The notes: generated by a model not told the origin, from the sequence alone. A DNA stretch of 64,000 nucleotides from Ascidiimonas sp046199005 (GCA_046199005.1 CP176050.1:1178001-1242000); one strand, 5' to 3'; counted from the first letter of the stretch, positions 17,096 through 26,025 are shown. Program-made: numbers and translations.

Positions 17096-17778
17096 TGAGA
17101 ATTAGCTGTGCAATAATTGAAGATGAACCACTGGCCTCGGAGCGTCTGCAACGGTATATTGAAAAGGTGTCTTATCTTGAATTAATGGGTGTTTTTTACA
17201 GCGCTTTAGATGCCTTAGAATTTTTAAAGAATGAACCCGTAGATCTTCTCTTTCTGGATGTGGAGATGGATGAGTTGAATGGTATGGAATTTTTGGAGTC
17301 ATTGTTGATGAAGCCTTATGTAATTCTAACCACTGCCTATGAGAAATACGCCTTGAAAGGATATGAATTGAGGGTAGCTGATTATCTCCTAAAACCATTT
17401 TCATTTGGCAGGTTTCTGAAAGCGGTAGACGCAGTATCTAAGAATTTTGAAAAAGAGATGAAAATGAAAGAACCATTCATTTTTCTCAAAAGCGCGAATA
17501 AGATCGAAAGGATTGTTTTAGATGATATTTATTTCATAGAGGGTATGCGTGACTACAGAAATGTGCAGACCACAAGTCGTAAAATTCTGGTGCTTCAAAC
17601 ATTTAAAGAATTAGAGGAATTACTTCCGGAAAATAGTTTCTGCAGGGTTCATAAATCCTATATCGTGGCCATAAACCGTATCGACTTTGTTGAGCGTAAC
17701 AGCATTCAAATAGGTAAAAAGCGAATACCGATATCAGAAACCTATAAAAAGCAATTTTTTGATATCATTGGTCATTGA
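17095..17778 (+). CDS. LytTR-family response regulator
   Basis: 227 residues. A receiver domain (acidic pocket IIEDEP, phospho-acceptor Asp 55 in LLFLDVEMD, switch lysine in YLLKPF) is joined to a LytTR DNA-binding domain in the C-terminal ~100 residues. That domain includes ILVLQTFKELEELLPENSF, FCRVHKSYIVAINRID and KRIPISETYKKQF. It is coupled to the upstream LytS-type kinase. Targets cannot be seen; the lipoprotein just upstream of the pair is one candidate. Confidence 0.92.
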   Translation: MRISCAIIEDEPLASERLQRYIEKVSYLELMGVFYSALDALEFLKNEPVDLLFLDVEMDELNGMEFLESLLMKPYVILTTAYEKYALKGYELRVADYLLKPFSFGRFLKAVDAVSKNFEKEMKMKEPFIFLKSANKIERIVLDDIYFIEGMRDYRNVQTTSRKILVLQTFKELEELLPENSFCRVHKSYIVAINRIDFVERNSIQIGKKRIPISETYKKQFFDIIGH

Positions 17779-17897
17779 AGCTATCTAATTTAGCGAACGT
17801 TAATGTTGATGGTCTGCAACTATACTGGTTTATAAGAACTTTTCCGCAGCCTCTCATGGGTACATTATTTAATTTACCGATGTAAAATGAAAATGTA

Positions 17898-19235
17898 TTA
17901 TACGTTAACGGTTTCTTCGCTCTTTTCAGCTTCTTCAAGAAGCTTTTCTTCTTCAGCCATCTGGATACTCTTATCAATTTCTTTTTCATACAGTCCATCG
18001 AGAATTTTGATTCCTTTTAAATTTCGGAAAGCCAAAGACAGCGATAATAATAAGAGTCCCATCAGTGCAAAAAGTGCTACTATTGATACGGTGATTACAG
18101 TACCGGGATAATAATCTACAAACCTTGTGTTTTCAAATGATGAATTAAGTATGTCTACTAGAAAACCGGATATTAAAAACGCCAGCGGGGCGGCGACCCC
18201 AACAAATAATCCGATTACTCCAGAAAATCGTCCCATCATCTTTTCTGGGACCAACGTAAGTATAATGGAGTTATAAATGGGCTCACCCATAGAGAAGAAT
18301 ATAGCGATCACGATGCCTAGAAAACCAATAAAAAACGGATTGACATAAACAGCAAAACCCATGATCAAAAATCCGATGATCGCATGGATTGTGATCACCT
18401 TCTTCCCGGGACTTGTGTATTTTTTGCTTTTGCGGATGCTCATAATACTACTGCCTATAATACTTCCTACCCCGAAACAAGCGGAAATAATTCCCAAGGT
18501 ATACTCGTCTGCAAAATCCAGGATCCATGGCGTAAATAGAACCATGATAAGGGCTAAGAAAAACTGACTCAAAAAAGAGAATGGCAGTAAGTATAGAAAA
18601 CCAATTTTGTCGAATATAAATTTCTTCACCAGTCTCAGATCGTTCATTATATTGAAGGGTTCGTTTTCCTGTGCTACAATGATCTTTCCTAAAATCAAAA
18701 AGCCAAAGATGGAAATGGTAAACGTGATGATATCTATGAGAAATACGTTTGTGGGACCTATGAGCTTGTAAAAAATGGGCGCTATAATTGGAACGGACAT
18801 CTGTAGCATACCATAACCCATAGAGACCATAGCTTGTGCTCTTACCAGATCTTTTGCCGGCACTAATGATTTGGTAGCCACGAAAAAGGATTGAAAAACA
18901 AACATACTTGAAATAGAACCCAAACCAGCTACTAACATAATATGCCAGGGAACAAGAGTGTTTGAATTGTATAACATTAAAAGAGAAACACTTCCTATTC
19001 CAGCGGCTAATTGTCCGAAAATGATCATTTTTCTTTTATCCCACCTGTCTACAAAGCCTCCAATGAAAACAGACAATAATACCGCAGGAGCAGCCTCAAA
19101 AAACCAGGTCAATGTGTATGAAGAAACCGCTGCATTTGGTTGGTCTAAGATCCAAATTGCCAGAGTAAAGTCAGTAAGATCTGTTCCGAATAAGGAGACC
19201 ATTAACAAACTGAGATATAAATAAAATTTTTTCAT
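17898..19235 (-). CDS. MFS transporter (exporter-like)
   Basis: A 445-residue major facilitator protein with 12 predicted helices. The start at 19235 (MKKFYLYLSLLMVSLFGTDL) puts the first helix at the N-terminus; a longer frame from 19271 is unlikely. The loop between helices 2 and 3 reads GGFVDRWDKRKMIIFGQL, the usual MFS motif-A pattern. FSMGEPIYNSIILTLVPEKMMGRFSGV is typical of the exporter-like branch that includes enterobactin and macrolide exporters. The C-terminal tail is acidic and cytoplasmic. The substrate is unknown. Confidence 0.8.
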   Translation of the reverse strand: MKKFYLYLSLLMVSLFGTDLTDFTLAIWILDQPNAAVSSYTLTWFFEAAPAVLLSVFIGGFVDRWDKRKMIIFGQLAAGIGSVSLLMLYNSNTLVPWHIMLVAGLGSISSMFVFQSFFVATKSLVPAKDLVRAQAMVSMGYGMLQMSVPIIAPIFYKLIGPTNVFLIDIITFTISIFGFLILGKIIVAQENEPFNIMNDLRLVKKFIFDKIGFLYLLPFSFLSQFFLALIMVLFTPWILDFADEYTLGIISACFGVGSIIGSSIMSIRKSKKYTSPGKKVITIHAIIGFLIMGFAVYVNPFFIGFLGIVIAIFFSMGEPIYNSIILTLVPEKMMGRFSGVIGLFVGVAAPLAFLISGFLVDILNSSFENTRFVDYYPGTVITVSIVALFALMGLLLLSLSLAFRNLKGIKILDGLYEKEIDKSIQMAEEEKLLEEAEKSEETVNV

Positions 19236-19677
19236 CGGAGTTACTACTTTTAGAATGTGCAGCAAGCACACGTCATTTAGTTATTGTATTGAAGGTTATA
19301 TTTTTCTATAAATTGAAATCGATCGGGGGTAGGACTCGTTACAACGCTGGTTACTTTTTTTTGGATTCTCCTATTTCATACTAAATTTGAGACAAGAGCT
19401 TTACAGACATTGATTATTTATGGATAAGACAATCTGGCAGGCGTTTCTTGTTTCCTTTTAAGTTTTTCATTCTCATGCAACATTTTAGTTTACAGCTAAT
19501 TAATTATAGATGTATTTAATTTCATGTAAATATAGAAAAATCTTACAATTTTGATCATTGATACTAAAAATAATCTTGAAAAAGATAAAAACGTACAATG
19601 CGAAGGAGAGACCTCTTTAGGATATCATTAAATCGAGAATATAGATCGTACATGTTTTCAGGAGAAAAATCGAAAGT
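19236..19677. other. 442-bp intergenic region with no recognised feature
   Basis: AT-rich, with no coding frame of note and no RNA gene that I can fold by eye. It separates the MFS gene from the tandem repeat array. Homology to the repeats begins sharply at about 19678. Confidence 0.5.
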
Positions 19678-20730
19678 GTTTTTAGCGAAGAGGCGAGCTT
19701 GCCGCGCTGGCCGAATCCCTCGAAAACACAAAATCCTGTCAATGAACAGAATTAAATTAGAGTCGGAGGGATTGTATTTCCCATCTCACCAAAGTTGCAA
19801 ATACCACTGCCTGTCTTTTTAAGCCAGGTGTCTAAAAACAACAAAACCCAATCAAGTAAACTTGTTGAGTTTCGTAAGTTTTCATCCACAATGCAGTGGT
19901 GAGTGTCGTGGAGTCGGAGACGATCGAGCGTTCAGAAATCATCCGGTGGATGATTTTAGCGAAGAGGCGAGCCTGCCGCGCTGACCGAATCCCCCGAAAA
20001 CACAAAATCCTGTCAATGGACAGAATTAAATTAGAGTCGGAGGGATTGTACTTCCCATCTCACCAATGTTGCAAATACCACTGCCTGTCTTTATAAGCCA
20101 GGTGTCTAAAAACAACAAAACCCAATCAAGTAAACTTGTTGAGTTTCGTAAGTTTTCATCCACTATGCAGTGGTGAGTGTCGTGGAGTCGGAGACGATCG
20201 AGCGTTCAAAAATCATCCGGTGGATGATTTTAGCGAAGAGGCGAGCCTGCCGCGCTGGCCGAATCCCCCGAAAACACAAAATCCCGCCAATGGGCAGAAT
20301 TAAATTAGAGTCGGAGGGATTGTACTTCCCATCTCACCAATGTTGCAAATACCACTGCCTGTCTTTATAAGCCAGGTGTCTAAAAACAACAAAACCCAAT
20401 CAAGTAAACTTGTTGAGTTTCGTAAGTTTTCATCCACTGTGCAGTGGTGAGTGTCGTGGAGTCGGAGACGATCGAGCGTTCAAAAATCATCCGGTGGATG
20501 ATTTTAGCGAAGAGGCGAGCCTGCCGCGCTGGCCGAATCCCCCGAAAACATAAAATCCCGCCAATGGACAGAATTAAATTAGAGTCGGAGGGATTGTACT
20601 TCCCATCTGACCAATGTTGCAAATACCACTGCCTGTCTTTATAAGCCAGGTGTCTAAAAACAACAAAACCCAATCAAGTAAACTTGTTGAGTTTCGTAAG
20701 TTTTCATCCACAATGCAGTGGTGAGTGTCG
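19678..20730. repeat. Tandem array of 274-bp direct repeats at the 3' end of ssrA
   Basis: Three complete 274-bp units (about 19909-20182, 20183-20456, 20457-20730) and a truncated fourth (19678-19908) lie head to tail. Adjacent complete units differ at only about five or six positions. The sequence gtcgtggagtcggag recurs at 19905, 20179, 20453 and 20727. The last of these is the junction with the tmRNA gene, whose final 11 bases are part of it. Each unit also holds an internal gagtcggagggatt that matches the tmRNA T-arm, and a perfect 10-bp hairpin (AAAATCATCC-GGT-GGATGATTTT). Small frames of 66 codons recur only because the DNA repeats; I do not call them genes. Confidence 0.92.
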
Positions 20731-21126
20731 TGGAGTCGGAGGGATTCGAACCCTCGTCCAAACAAGCAATTAAACTGCTTTCTACGCGCTTAGTTTTCGT
20801 TTAATTGTCGACAGATAACTGACCGAAAACCGCCTATTACCTGCTTAGCTTTTTAGTTGTTAAGATGCTGCCAAAGCTACAACACCTCTATGTTGACTTT
20901 TATGGTGCCTCAAAATGGATCGCCATCAACAAGGGCTATCCTGAGACATCTTGCTTTCCCGCCTTGCGGGACTAGGCCAGGACTTACTATAATTCAGTCA
21001 ATTAGGCTGCAAGAGCGTAGTTATTCTCGCCATTTAAAATGGTGAAATAGATATTTACGAGCATTAATTTCATAGCTCGGCGTGCTTACAATTCAATTCG
21101 ACTCGCTGTCAAAACCAGTCGACCCC
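20731..21126 (-). ncRNA. ssrA: Transfer-messenger RNA (tmRNA)
   Basis: Rescues stalled ribosomes and tags the incomplete protein for degradation. The 5' end GGGGTCG pairs with CGACTCC at the 3' end to form the acceptor stem. The T-arm reads GAGGGTTCGAATCCCTC. The tag frame at 21031-21002 (minus strand) reads GENNYALAA followed by TAA, the form seen in flavobacteria. The length is ~396 nt. The bases after the discriminator read CGA, so the CCA end is not fully encoded. The 3' end abuts the tandem repeat array. Confidence 0.96.
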
Positions 21127-21252
21127 ATATAATAAAGAACTTATTTTAAAAGTGGTGTAAAAGTACTGTAAAAATTATTCGTTTGAAAGTTTTGCATCAG
21201 ACCCTTACAACTGTTACATTTGGAACAAATTCTATACCAAAAAGTGTCATTA

Positions 21253-22458
21253 ATGAAGTTTGGAATCATCAAGGAACGCAAAAACCCGCCAGATCGCCGT
21301 GTTGTACTACCTCCCGAAGCCTGTCAAAAAGTCTTAAAGAAGTTTCCAGAGTCCGAAATCAAGGTAGAACCTTCCGACATCAGAGTATTTGCAGATGATG
21401 AATACAGATCAAAAGGGATCACAGTCTCGCAAGATCTTTCAGATTGTGATGTACTTTTAGGTGTGAAAGAAGTTCCTATCGAGGCGCTAATTCCGAATAA
21501 AAAATATTTCTTTTTTTCGCATACGATCAAGAAACAGCCGTACAACCGAGAATTGCTACGAGCAATTCTAGATAAGAATATCGAACTTTATGATCACGAG
21601 GTTATTACAGCGGCTTCCGGACAACGCCTTGTGGCTTTTGGAAGATATGCTGGTATCGTTGGTGCATATAACGGCATACGGGCATACGGATTAAAAACAG
21701 CTAAATTTTCATTGCCAAAAGCAGAAACGCTTCGCAATCAAAAAGAATTACTTCTGGAATTAGAAAAGATAGAACTGCCTCCCATAAAGATAATACTCAC
21801 AGGAAAGGGCCGTGTAGGAAATGGGGCTAGAGAGATGCTCGATGGGATGAAGTTGAAGAGGGTAGGGGTAAAAGAATTTCTTTCCAATCACTTTGATGAA
21901 GCGGTCTACTGTCAGATAGATGTATTAGACTATAACAAACGAAAAGACGGTAAAAAACTCACTAAAAAGGATTTCTATGAAAATCCGACAGCTTATGAAT
22001 CAAACTTTCTCCGATTTACCGAAGTCAGTGATCTTTTTATTGCGGGACATTTTTATGGTGACGGGGCTCCGTACTTGTTCACCAGAGAAAATGCAAAAGA
22101 TAAAAACTTCCATATCAAAGTAGTGGCAGATATCAGCTGTGATATTGACGGACCTGTAGCTACCACGATTCGACCCTCGACCATTGCAGATCCTGTCTAC
22201 GGTTATGATCCCATCACCGAAGAAGAGGTGAATTTTATGAATGAGAATGCGATTGCCGTGATGGCTGTAGATAATCTTCCTTGCGAGTTGCCAGCAGATG
22301 CCAGTGAGGGTTTTGCTGAAAGTTTCGTGAACAACGTTATCCCTGCTTTTTACAATAAGGATAAGGATGGAATTCTTGAAAGAGCGCTAATGACCTCTAA
22401 TGGCTCTTTAACAGATCGATACAAATATCTTACCGACTATGTAAATGGGAATGCCTAA
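21253..22458 (+). CDS. Saccharopine dehydrogenase-like / alanine dehydrogenase-PNT N-domain oxidoreductase
   Basis: A 401-residue NAD(P)-dependent oxidoreductase. The N-terminal AlaDH/PNT-type domain starts MKFGIIKERKNPPDRRVVLP, which fixes the start at 21253; the longer frame from 21220 adds nothing family-like. A Rossmann-type segment IILTGKGRVGNGAREML lies near the middle. VVADISCDIDGPVATTIRPS and YDPITEEE are typical of lysine-forming saccharopine dehydrogenase (LYS1-like) proteins. Whether it acts in lysine metabolism in this organism cannot be told from the window; no lysine genes are nearby. Confidence 0.75.
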   Translation: MKFGIIKERKNPPDRRVVLPPEACQKVLKKFPESEIKVEPSDIRVFADDEYRSKGITVSQDLSDCDVLLGVKEVPIEALIPNKKYFFFSHTIKKQPYNRELLRAILDKNIELYDHEVITAASGQRLVAFGRYAGIVGAYNGIRAYGLKTAKFSLPKAETLRNQKELLLELEKIELPPIKIILTGKGRVGNGAREMLDGMKLKRVGVKEFLSNHFDEAVYCQIDVLDYNKRKDGKKLTKKDFYENPTAYESNFLRFTEVSDLFIAGHFYGDGAPYLFTRENAKDKNFHIKVVADISCDIDGPVATTIRPSTIADPVYGYDPITEEEVNFMNENAIAVMAVDNLPCELPADASEGFAESFVNNVIPAFYNKDKDGILERALMTSNGSLTDRYKYLTDYVNGNA

Positions 22459-22476
22459 AATTCTAATTTCTTTTAT

Positions 22477-22568
22477 TGATAATTATCATTGCAAGACTTC
22501 TCAATGATATGTATATGTAGAAATTAATAAGGCTAAATGACATTGGTCATAGTTACTGATAAATATCA
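22477..22568. promoter_or_regulatory. Paired TGATAATTATCA dyads
   Basis: A perfect 12-bp palindrome TGATAATTATCA (22477-22488) and a near-perfect copy TGATAAATATCA (22557-22568), 80 bp apart, each followed by TTG and a CAATGAT-type motif. They lie upstream of the secreted protein gene at 22628. They resemble operators, and the half-site GATAAT recalls Fur boxes. Confidence 0.4.
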
Positions 22569-22627
22569 TTGTTTCAATGATTTGCATGATATACATTTAC
22601 GGTATAACACTTTAAAATCCCTGTATC

Positions 22628-23134
22628 ATGAAAAAAATAATAATAGTTTTATTTGTCTTTGGAATCTATAACTTTTCTTTTTCTCAGGTAATAAAAGAAG
22701 AAAAACTGGAAGAAGTAACAGTAACCGCTGTTAATTACAAGTATATAAGTAGTGTTGGAGGTGAAGATGTCGCCTTCCCAGTGCGACTTTTAGAACGTGA
22801 GGCAGCAAAATGGACGCCAAAGGAATCTGATTTGTATGAAGACGAATATGATTTTTACAAGATCTCGTTTTTTATTCCGGAAGGAAAAATTGTAGCTGCC
22901 TATGATAAAGATGGTAAAATATTGAGAACCATCGAAAAGTTTAAAAACGTAAAACTTCCAAAAGTAGTCAGCAGTGCAATTGTTGACCGCTTCCCAGGTT
23001 GGGACGTTGTTGAAGATGTCTATCTTGTTAAGTATAACGATAAGAAAGGCACTTCAAAAAAGTACAAAATTAAGTTGCAGAATGGAGATCAAATGATAAA
23101 AGTGAAAATGGATGCGGAAGGTAATTTTCTCTAA
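22628..23134 (+). CDS. Secreted PepSY-like protein
   Basis: 168 residues with a signal peptide (MKKIIIVLFVFGIYNFSFSQ). The mature protein begins VIKEEKLEEVTVTAVNYKYI. The C-terminal half (VKLPKVVSSAIVDRFPGWDVVEDVYLVKY, then KKYKIKLQNGDQMIKVKMD) matches the PepSY-like beta-lactamase-inhibitor-type fold common in secreted Bacteroidota proteins (formerly DUF2874). It probably binds a partner rather than catalyses. Two dyads upstream suggest control by a specific regulator. A bidirectional terminator follows. Confidence 0.7.
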   Translation: MKKIIIVLFVFGIYNFSFSQVIKEEKLEEVTVTAVNYKYISSVGGEDVAFPVRLLEREAAKWTPKESDLYEDEYDFYKISFFIPEGKIVAAYDKDGKILRTIEKFKNVKLPKVVSSAIVDRFPGWDVVEDVYLVKYNDKKGTSKKYKIKLQNGDQMIKVKMDAEGNFL

Positions 23135-23158
23135 AATTAGGTAAAGGCTATTAATCAA

Positions 23159-23197
23159 TTAAAAAAAGGAGCTGTAATTTAAACAGCTCCCTTTTTA
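23159..23197. terminator. Bidirectional intrinsic terminator
   Basis: GGAGCTG (23168-23174) pairs with CAGCTCC (23184-23190). A-rich bases before and T-rich bases after serve the convergent genes on both sides. Confidence 0.8.
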
Positions 23198-23206
23198 TTT
23201 ACAAAA

Positions 23207-23536
23207 CTAAATTCCGGGGCCGTCTTCTAAAACATTTACTAGCGTCCATATATAAATGAAAACGACTGGTATATTGCAGAGCAAAAGCAAAGCCTTTAAC
23301 AAAAGATATACCCGAAAACGATTGCTAACAAATAGCATACATACCAAAAGCGTCAAAAAGTAAAGTAAGTTAATGACGATAGCGGCAATTACATAATATA
23401 GTCCGATAACAATTATTTCTTCCCGAATCTCTATTATGGCAATTGCGATAAGAAGTAGAATTGTTCCTAAGCCAAAAGAGATTCCGGCCAAAAGTTCTGC
23501 TATTTTACCTAATTTGTGAATATACTTTTCAGGCAT
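23207..23536 (-). CDS. Small hypothetical membrane protein
   Basis: 109 residues with three predicted helices: ISFGLGTILLLIAIAIIEI, then ITVIGLYYVIAAIVINLLYFL-like, and YLLLKALLLLCNIPVVFIYIW. The N-terminus MPEKYIHKLGKIAELL is cytoplasmic and charged. I recognise no family or motif. It lies 107 bp downstream of creD on the same strand and could be the last gene of that unit, although the spacing also allows independence. Confidence 0.55.
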   Translation of the reverse strand: MPEKYIHKLGKIAELLAGISFGLGTILLLIAIAIIEIREEIIVIGLYYVIAAIVINLLYFLTLLVCMLFVSNRFRVYLLLKALLLLCNIPVVFIYIWTLVNVLEDGPGI

Positions 23537-23642
23537 ATCTATACTTTTTTATGATACGTTGGATATAATTTATTTGAAAGTATCCATTTATGATACTGGT
23601 AGCGTATCCACCATTTTATTTTAAACGTTGTTAGTTTGCAGC

Positions 23643-25031
23643 TCATATTTGTGGTTTCAGATGGTCGTTCCAATCTATTTTTCTTGAAAAATACATAACC
23701 AGTGCAAGAATGGTAAACAGACCTGTACTTCCCACCAACAATGCATAATTTTCTAAGGAAATAATGATGAAAATAAAGGCGTACAATGCAGACAGTGCTG
23801 AAAAAATCAGAAACGGAAACTTATAGTTTTTTAGAATTGAAAATGAATAAAGACTAATGAGAACGATTACTGCGCTTCCGGCAATCAAATAGGCTTTAAA
23901 GAATGGCTGATGCTCAGAAATTGAAATAAGCAGGGTGTAGAACATAACCAGCGCTAATCCTATCATTAAGTATTGAAATGGGTGAATGGATATTTTACTA
24001 ATGGTCTGTATCAGAAAAAATATGAGGAATGTAAGTGCGATAACCAGGTATCCGTATTTGGCAGAACGTTCACTCTTTTGGTACTGATCTACTGGAAGAA
24101 ATAAACGAACACCAAAAGCGAATGCTGCCAGGTTGGGTAATGACCCCAGGAATGACTGTCCGAACTGTCTATTGATTTGCAGCACATTCCATTCTGCGTT
24201 AAATCCGTTTTTAGAGTCTTCTGTGCCTACTTTTTTGTCTGGAAGAAAAGAACCCTGGAAACTGGGATGTTGCCAATTAGAATTTACTGTAACATTGGTT
24301 TCTTTTCCAATAGGAATAAATTGCAGTTGCTCGCTGCCATTCACGGTTAGGTCGAATGAAAAATTGATTGGAGCCGAGATGGGCAGGGATTTTTCATCAA
24401 CGCGAATACTTTCCAGCTCATTTAAGTGCGGTAAACTAGCGTAATTGTCATTTACAGGTTCTTTGTACCTTGGAACAAAAGAATAAGCATTCTTATCAAT
24501 TAAGATCTCTACACTTTCTTTGATACCCTTTAGATTTGAGGTTTGAATAATAAATGTGGCTTTTTCCCAAAGAACATCTTGCTCTTTAATATCTAAATCG
24601 GCAAAATCAATTGTTGGAAAGCTTCCGGTGAAATTCATTTTTGATGTGAAGACTGCGGCATCGTAAATTCCATATTTTTTCTTAAAAGCGTTTACGCGAG
24701 ACGCTATGGATAGTGTTTCAGGAAAGAAATACGCATACTTTATTTTTACGGTTTTCTCTTTGAAGGTTTTTTTAGTTTCATGATCCAGCTTCACCACTTC
24801 CGTATAATAATTATAAGGAACTTTCAAGATTGGGCCGCTTACGAGCAATTCTTTGCCCCATTTTGCATTAATATCACTTATCACTTCCTCTTGTCTGTTG
24901 GCGCGCTCTTCTATAAGATTACGAATAAAAACTAAGGGTACCATTAGCACCAAAATAAGAAACCCCACCATCAGCATTCGAGCGGTAATGGAAGTTTTGA
25001 ACCACGATTTGTTGTTTGAAATATTTGTCAT
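23643..25031 (-). CDS. creD: CreD-family inner-membrane protein
   Basis: A 462-residue membrane protein of the CreD (Cet) family. An N-terminal helix (ARMLMVGFLILVLMVPLVFI) precedes the conserved IRNLIEERANRQEEVISDI. A periplasmic domain of ~270 residues starts ISDINAKWGKELLVSGPIL, and five or six helices fill the C-terminus, with QYLMIGLALVMFYTLLISIS. In Enterobacteria creD belongs to the CreBC regulon and affects colicin E2 tolerance and envelope stability. Here it follows a small winged-helix regulator and a membrane protein instead, and its promoter region carries a palindrome shared with the start of the unit. Confidence 0.9.
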   Translation of the reverse strand: MTNISNNKSWFKTSITARMLMVGFLILVLMVPLVFIRNLIEERANRQEEVISDINAKWGKELLVSGPILKVPYNYYTEVVKLDHETKKTFKEKTVKIKYAYFFPETLSIASRVNAFKKKYGIYDAAVFTSKMNFTGSFPTIDFADLDIKEQDVLWEKATFIIQTSNLKGIKESVEILIDKNAYSFVPRYKEPVNDNYASLPHLNELESIRVDEKSLPISAPINFSFDLTVNGSEQLQFIPIGKETNVTVNSNWQHPSFQGSFLPDKKVGTEDSKNGFNAEWNVLQINRQFGQSFLGSLPNLAAFAFGVRLFLPVDQYQKSERSAKYGYLVIALTFLIFFLIQTISKISIHPFQYLMIGLALVMFYTLLISISEHQPFFKAYLIAGSAVIVLISLYSFSILKNYKFPFLIFSALSALYAFIFIIISLENYALLVGSTGLFTILALVMYFSRKIDWNDHLKPQI

Positions 25032-25047
25032 AAGTATATATTTAAAG

Positions 25048-25066
25048 TACTTTGAATTTCAAAGTA
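25048..25066. promoter_or_regulatory. Candidate operator TACTTTG-N5-CAAAGTA before creD
   Basis: A near-perfect palindrome (arms TACTTTG and CAAAGTA, 5-bp centre) 17 bp upstream of the creD start. The same palindrome recurs at 26026-26044 before the first gene of the unit. Most likely it is the binding site of the winged-helix protein encoded in between. Confidence 0.6.
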
Positions 25067-25080
25067 AAAAATTAAAAAAA

Positions 25081-25374
25081 TTATTTTTTCTTTATGAGCT
25101 TTTCGATAGCATCAATATGTTTTTTAAATTCGAATCTTCCTAACTCAGATATGGTGTAACTGGTATTAGGTTTTCTTCCGATAAATTTTTTCTCTACTGT
25201 GATATAACCTTCTTTTTCCAGCGCTTTTAGATGGCTTGCCAGGTTTCCGTCTGTAGCATTCAATAGCTCTTTAAGCGTCTTGAAATCTTCGGTAATATTT
25301 ACGACAAGAACCGACATTATACCCAACCGGATACGATGGTCAAACGCTTTATTTAGATTGTTAATAATACTCAT
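25081..25374 (-). CDS. Winged-helix transcriptional regulator (HTH_34/ArsR-like)
   Basis: A 97-residue DNA-binding protein. FDHRIRLGIMSVLVVNITEDFKTLKELLNATDGNLASHLKALEKEGYI is the helix-turn-helix core, and the wing follows at VEKKFIGRKPNTSYTISELG. This small family usually acts as a dimeric repressor of an adjacent membrane-protein operon. Here it sits between a 208-residue membrane protein and creD, 17 bp after the former. Two matching palindromes flank it. Autoregulation is the natural guess. No effector-binding domain is present. Confidence 0.88.
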   Translation of the reverse strand: MSIINNLNKAFDHRIRLGIMSVLVVNITEDFKTLKELLNATDGNLASHLKALEKEGYITVEKKFIGRKPNTSYTISELGRFEFKKHIDAIEKLIKKK

Positions 25375-25391
25375 TAATACCTTTTAAACCC

Positions 25392-26018
25392 CTATTGTCG
25401 ATCATATTTCATATACATCAGTACTCCATAAAAAATATGAAAAACGCCGAATCCTATTGCCCAAAAATATAGACCATAACCTATGAATTGAGTGGCTACA
25501 AGCCCCGTAATAATATTTGCAATCCCCAGATATCTTATATCTCCAAGGGTATACTTACTCGCATTTACACAGGCAAGACCGTAAAATATGAGCGTACAGG
25601 GTGCTATAATACCAACATTTTTATTCGCAACCATTAATATGCTGAATATGCCACCAGTAACTAGGGGAATTAGAAAATTGATTAGTAATCGTTTAGAAGA
25701 AACATCCCACATCTTCTCTCCTTTTGAGCGAGCTTTACGTGAAGTAAGCCAAATACCGGTAGTGATCGCAAGAATGGCCACTGCAATTCCTATAATAATT
25801 AGTTCAACGGTAAGCTCCACATATTTCTGTTCATACACGTTTCGAACTCCGGGCATATATTCATAGTGTTGGATTCTAAAGAAGGCAATGGTGGCGCCTA
25901 ATAATGCATACATACCGGCCAGAATGCCTGACAAGCCACTTAACGAAATAAAACGGGAAGATCGATTCATCAGGGAGCGAATTTCGCTGAGGTCTTCCAG
26001 GTAGTTTCCTTTTTCCAT
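25392..26018 (-). CDS. Hypothetical multi-pass membrane protein of the creD unit
   Basis: 208 residues with about six predicted helices: ISLSGLSGILAGMYALLGATIAFF, VELIIIGIAVAILAITTGIWL, LLINFLIPLVTGGIFSILMV, IIAPCTLIFYGLACVNA, YLGIANIITGLVATQFIGYG and FGVFHIFYGVLMY. The N-terminal LSEIRSLMNRSSRF is amphipathic. It is the first gene of the run toward creD. Genes of this kind are commonly seen beside HTH_34-type regulators in flavobacteria. The function is unknown. Confidence 0.75.
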   Translation of the reverse strand: MEKGNYLEDLSEIRSLMNRSSRFISLSGLSGILAGMYALLGATIAFFRIQHYEYMPGVRNVYEQKYVELTVELIIIGIAVAILAITTGIWLTSRKARSKGEKMWDVSSKRLLINFLIPLVTGGIFSILMVANKNVGIIAPCTLIFYGLACVNASKYTLGDIRYLGIANIITGLVATQFIGYGLYFWAIGFGVFHIFYGVLMYMKYDRQ

Positions 26019-26025
26019 TATAAAG

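Noticed and set aside
19896..20644. Repeated 66-codon plus-strand frames in the 274-bp units
   Set aside because: They recur only because the DNA repeats, start with GTG at the tmRNA-derived junction, and have no protein-like features or upstream signals.
20380..20765. Minus-strand frames (97 and 63 codons) running through the repeat and the tmRNA end
   Set aside because: They read through the tmRNA T-arm (GFESL from GGTTCGAATCCCT) and the repeat. I considered a decayed GIY-YIG nuclease, since such genes often follow tRNA ends in flavobacteria, but no GIY or YIG motif is visible.
20857..21045. 62-codon plus-strand frame opposite the tmRNA
   Set aside because: It lies wholly antisense to ssrA and has no coding character.
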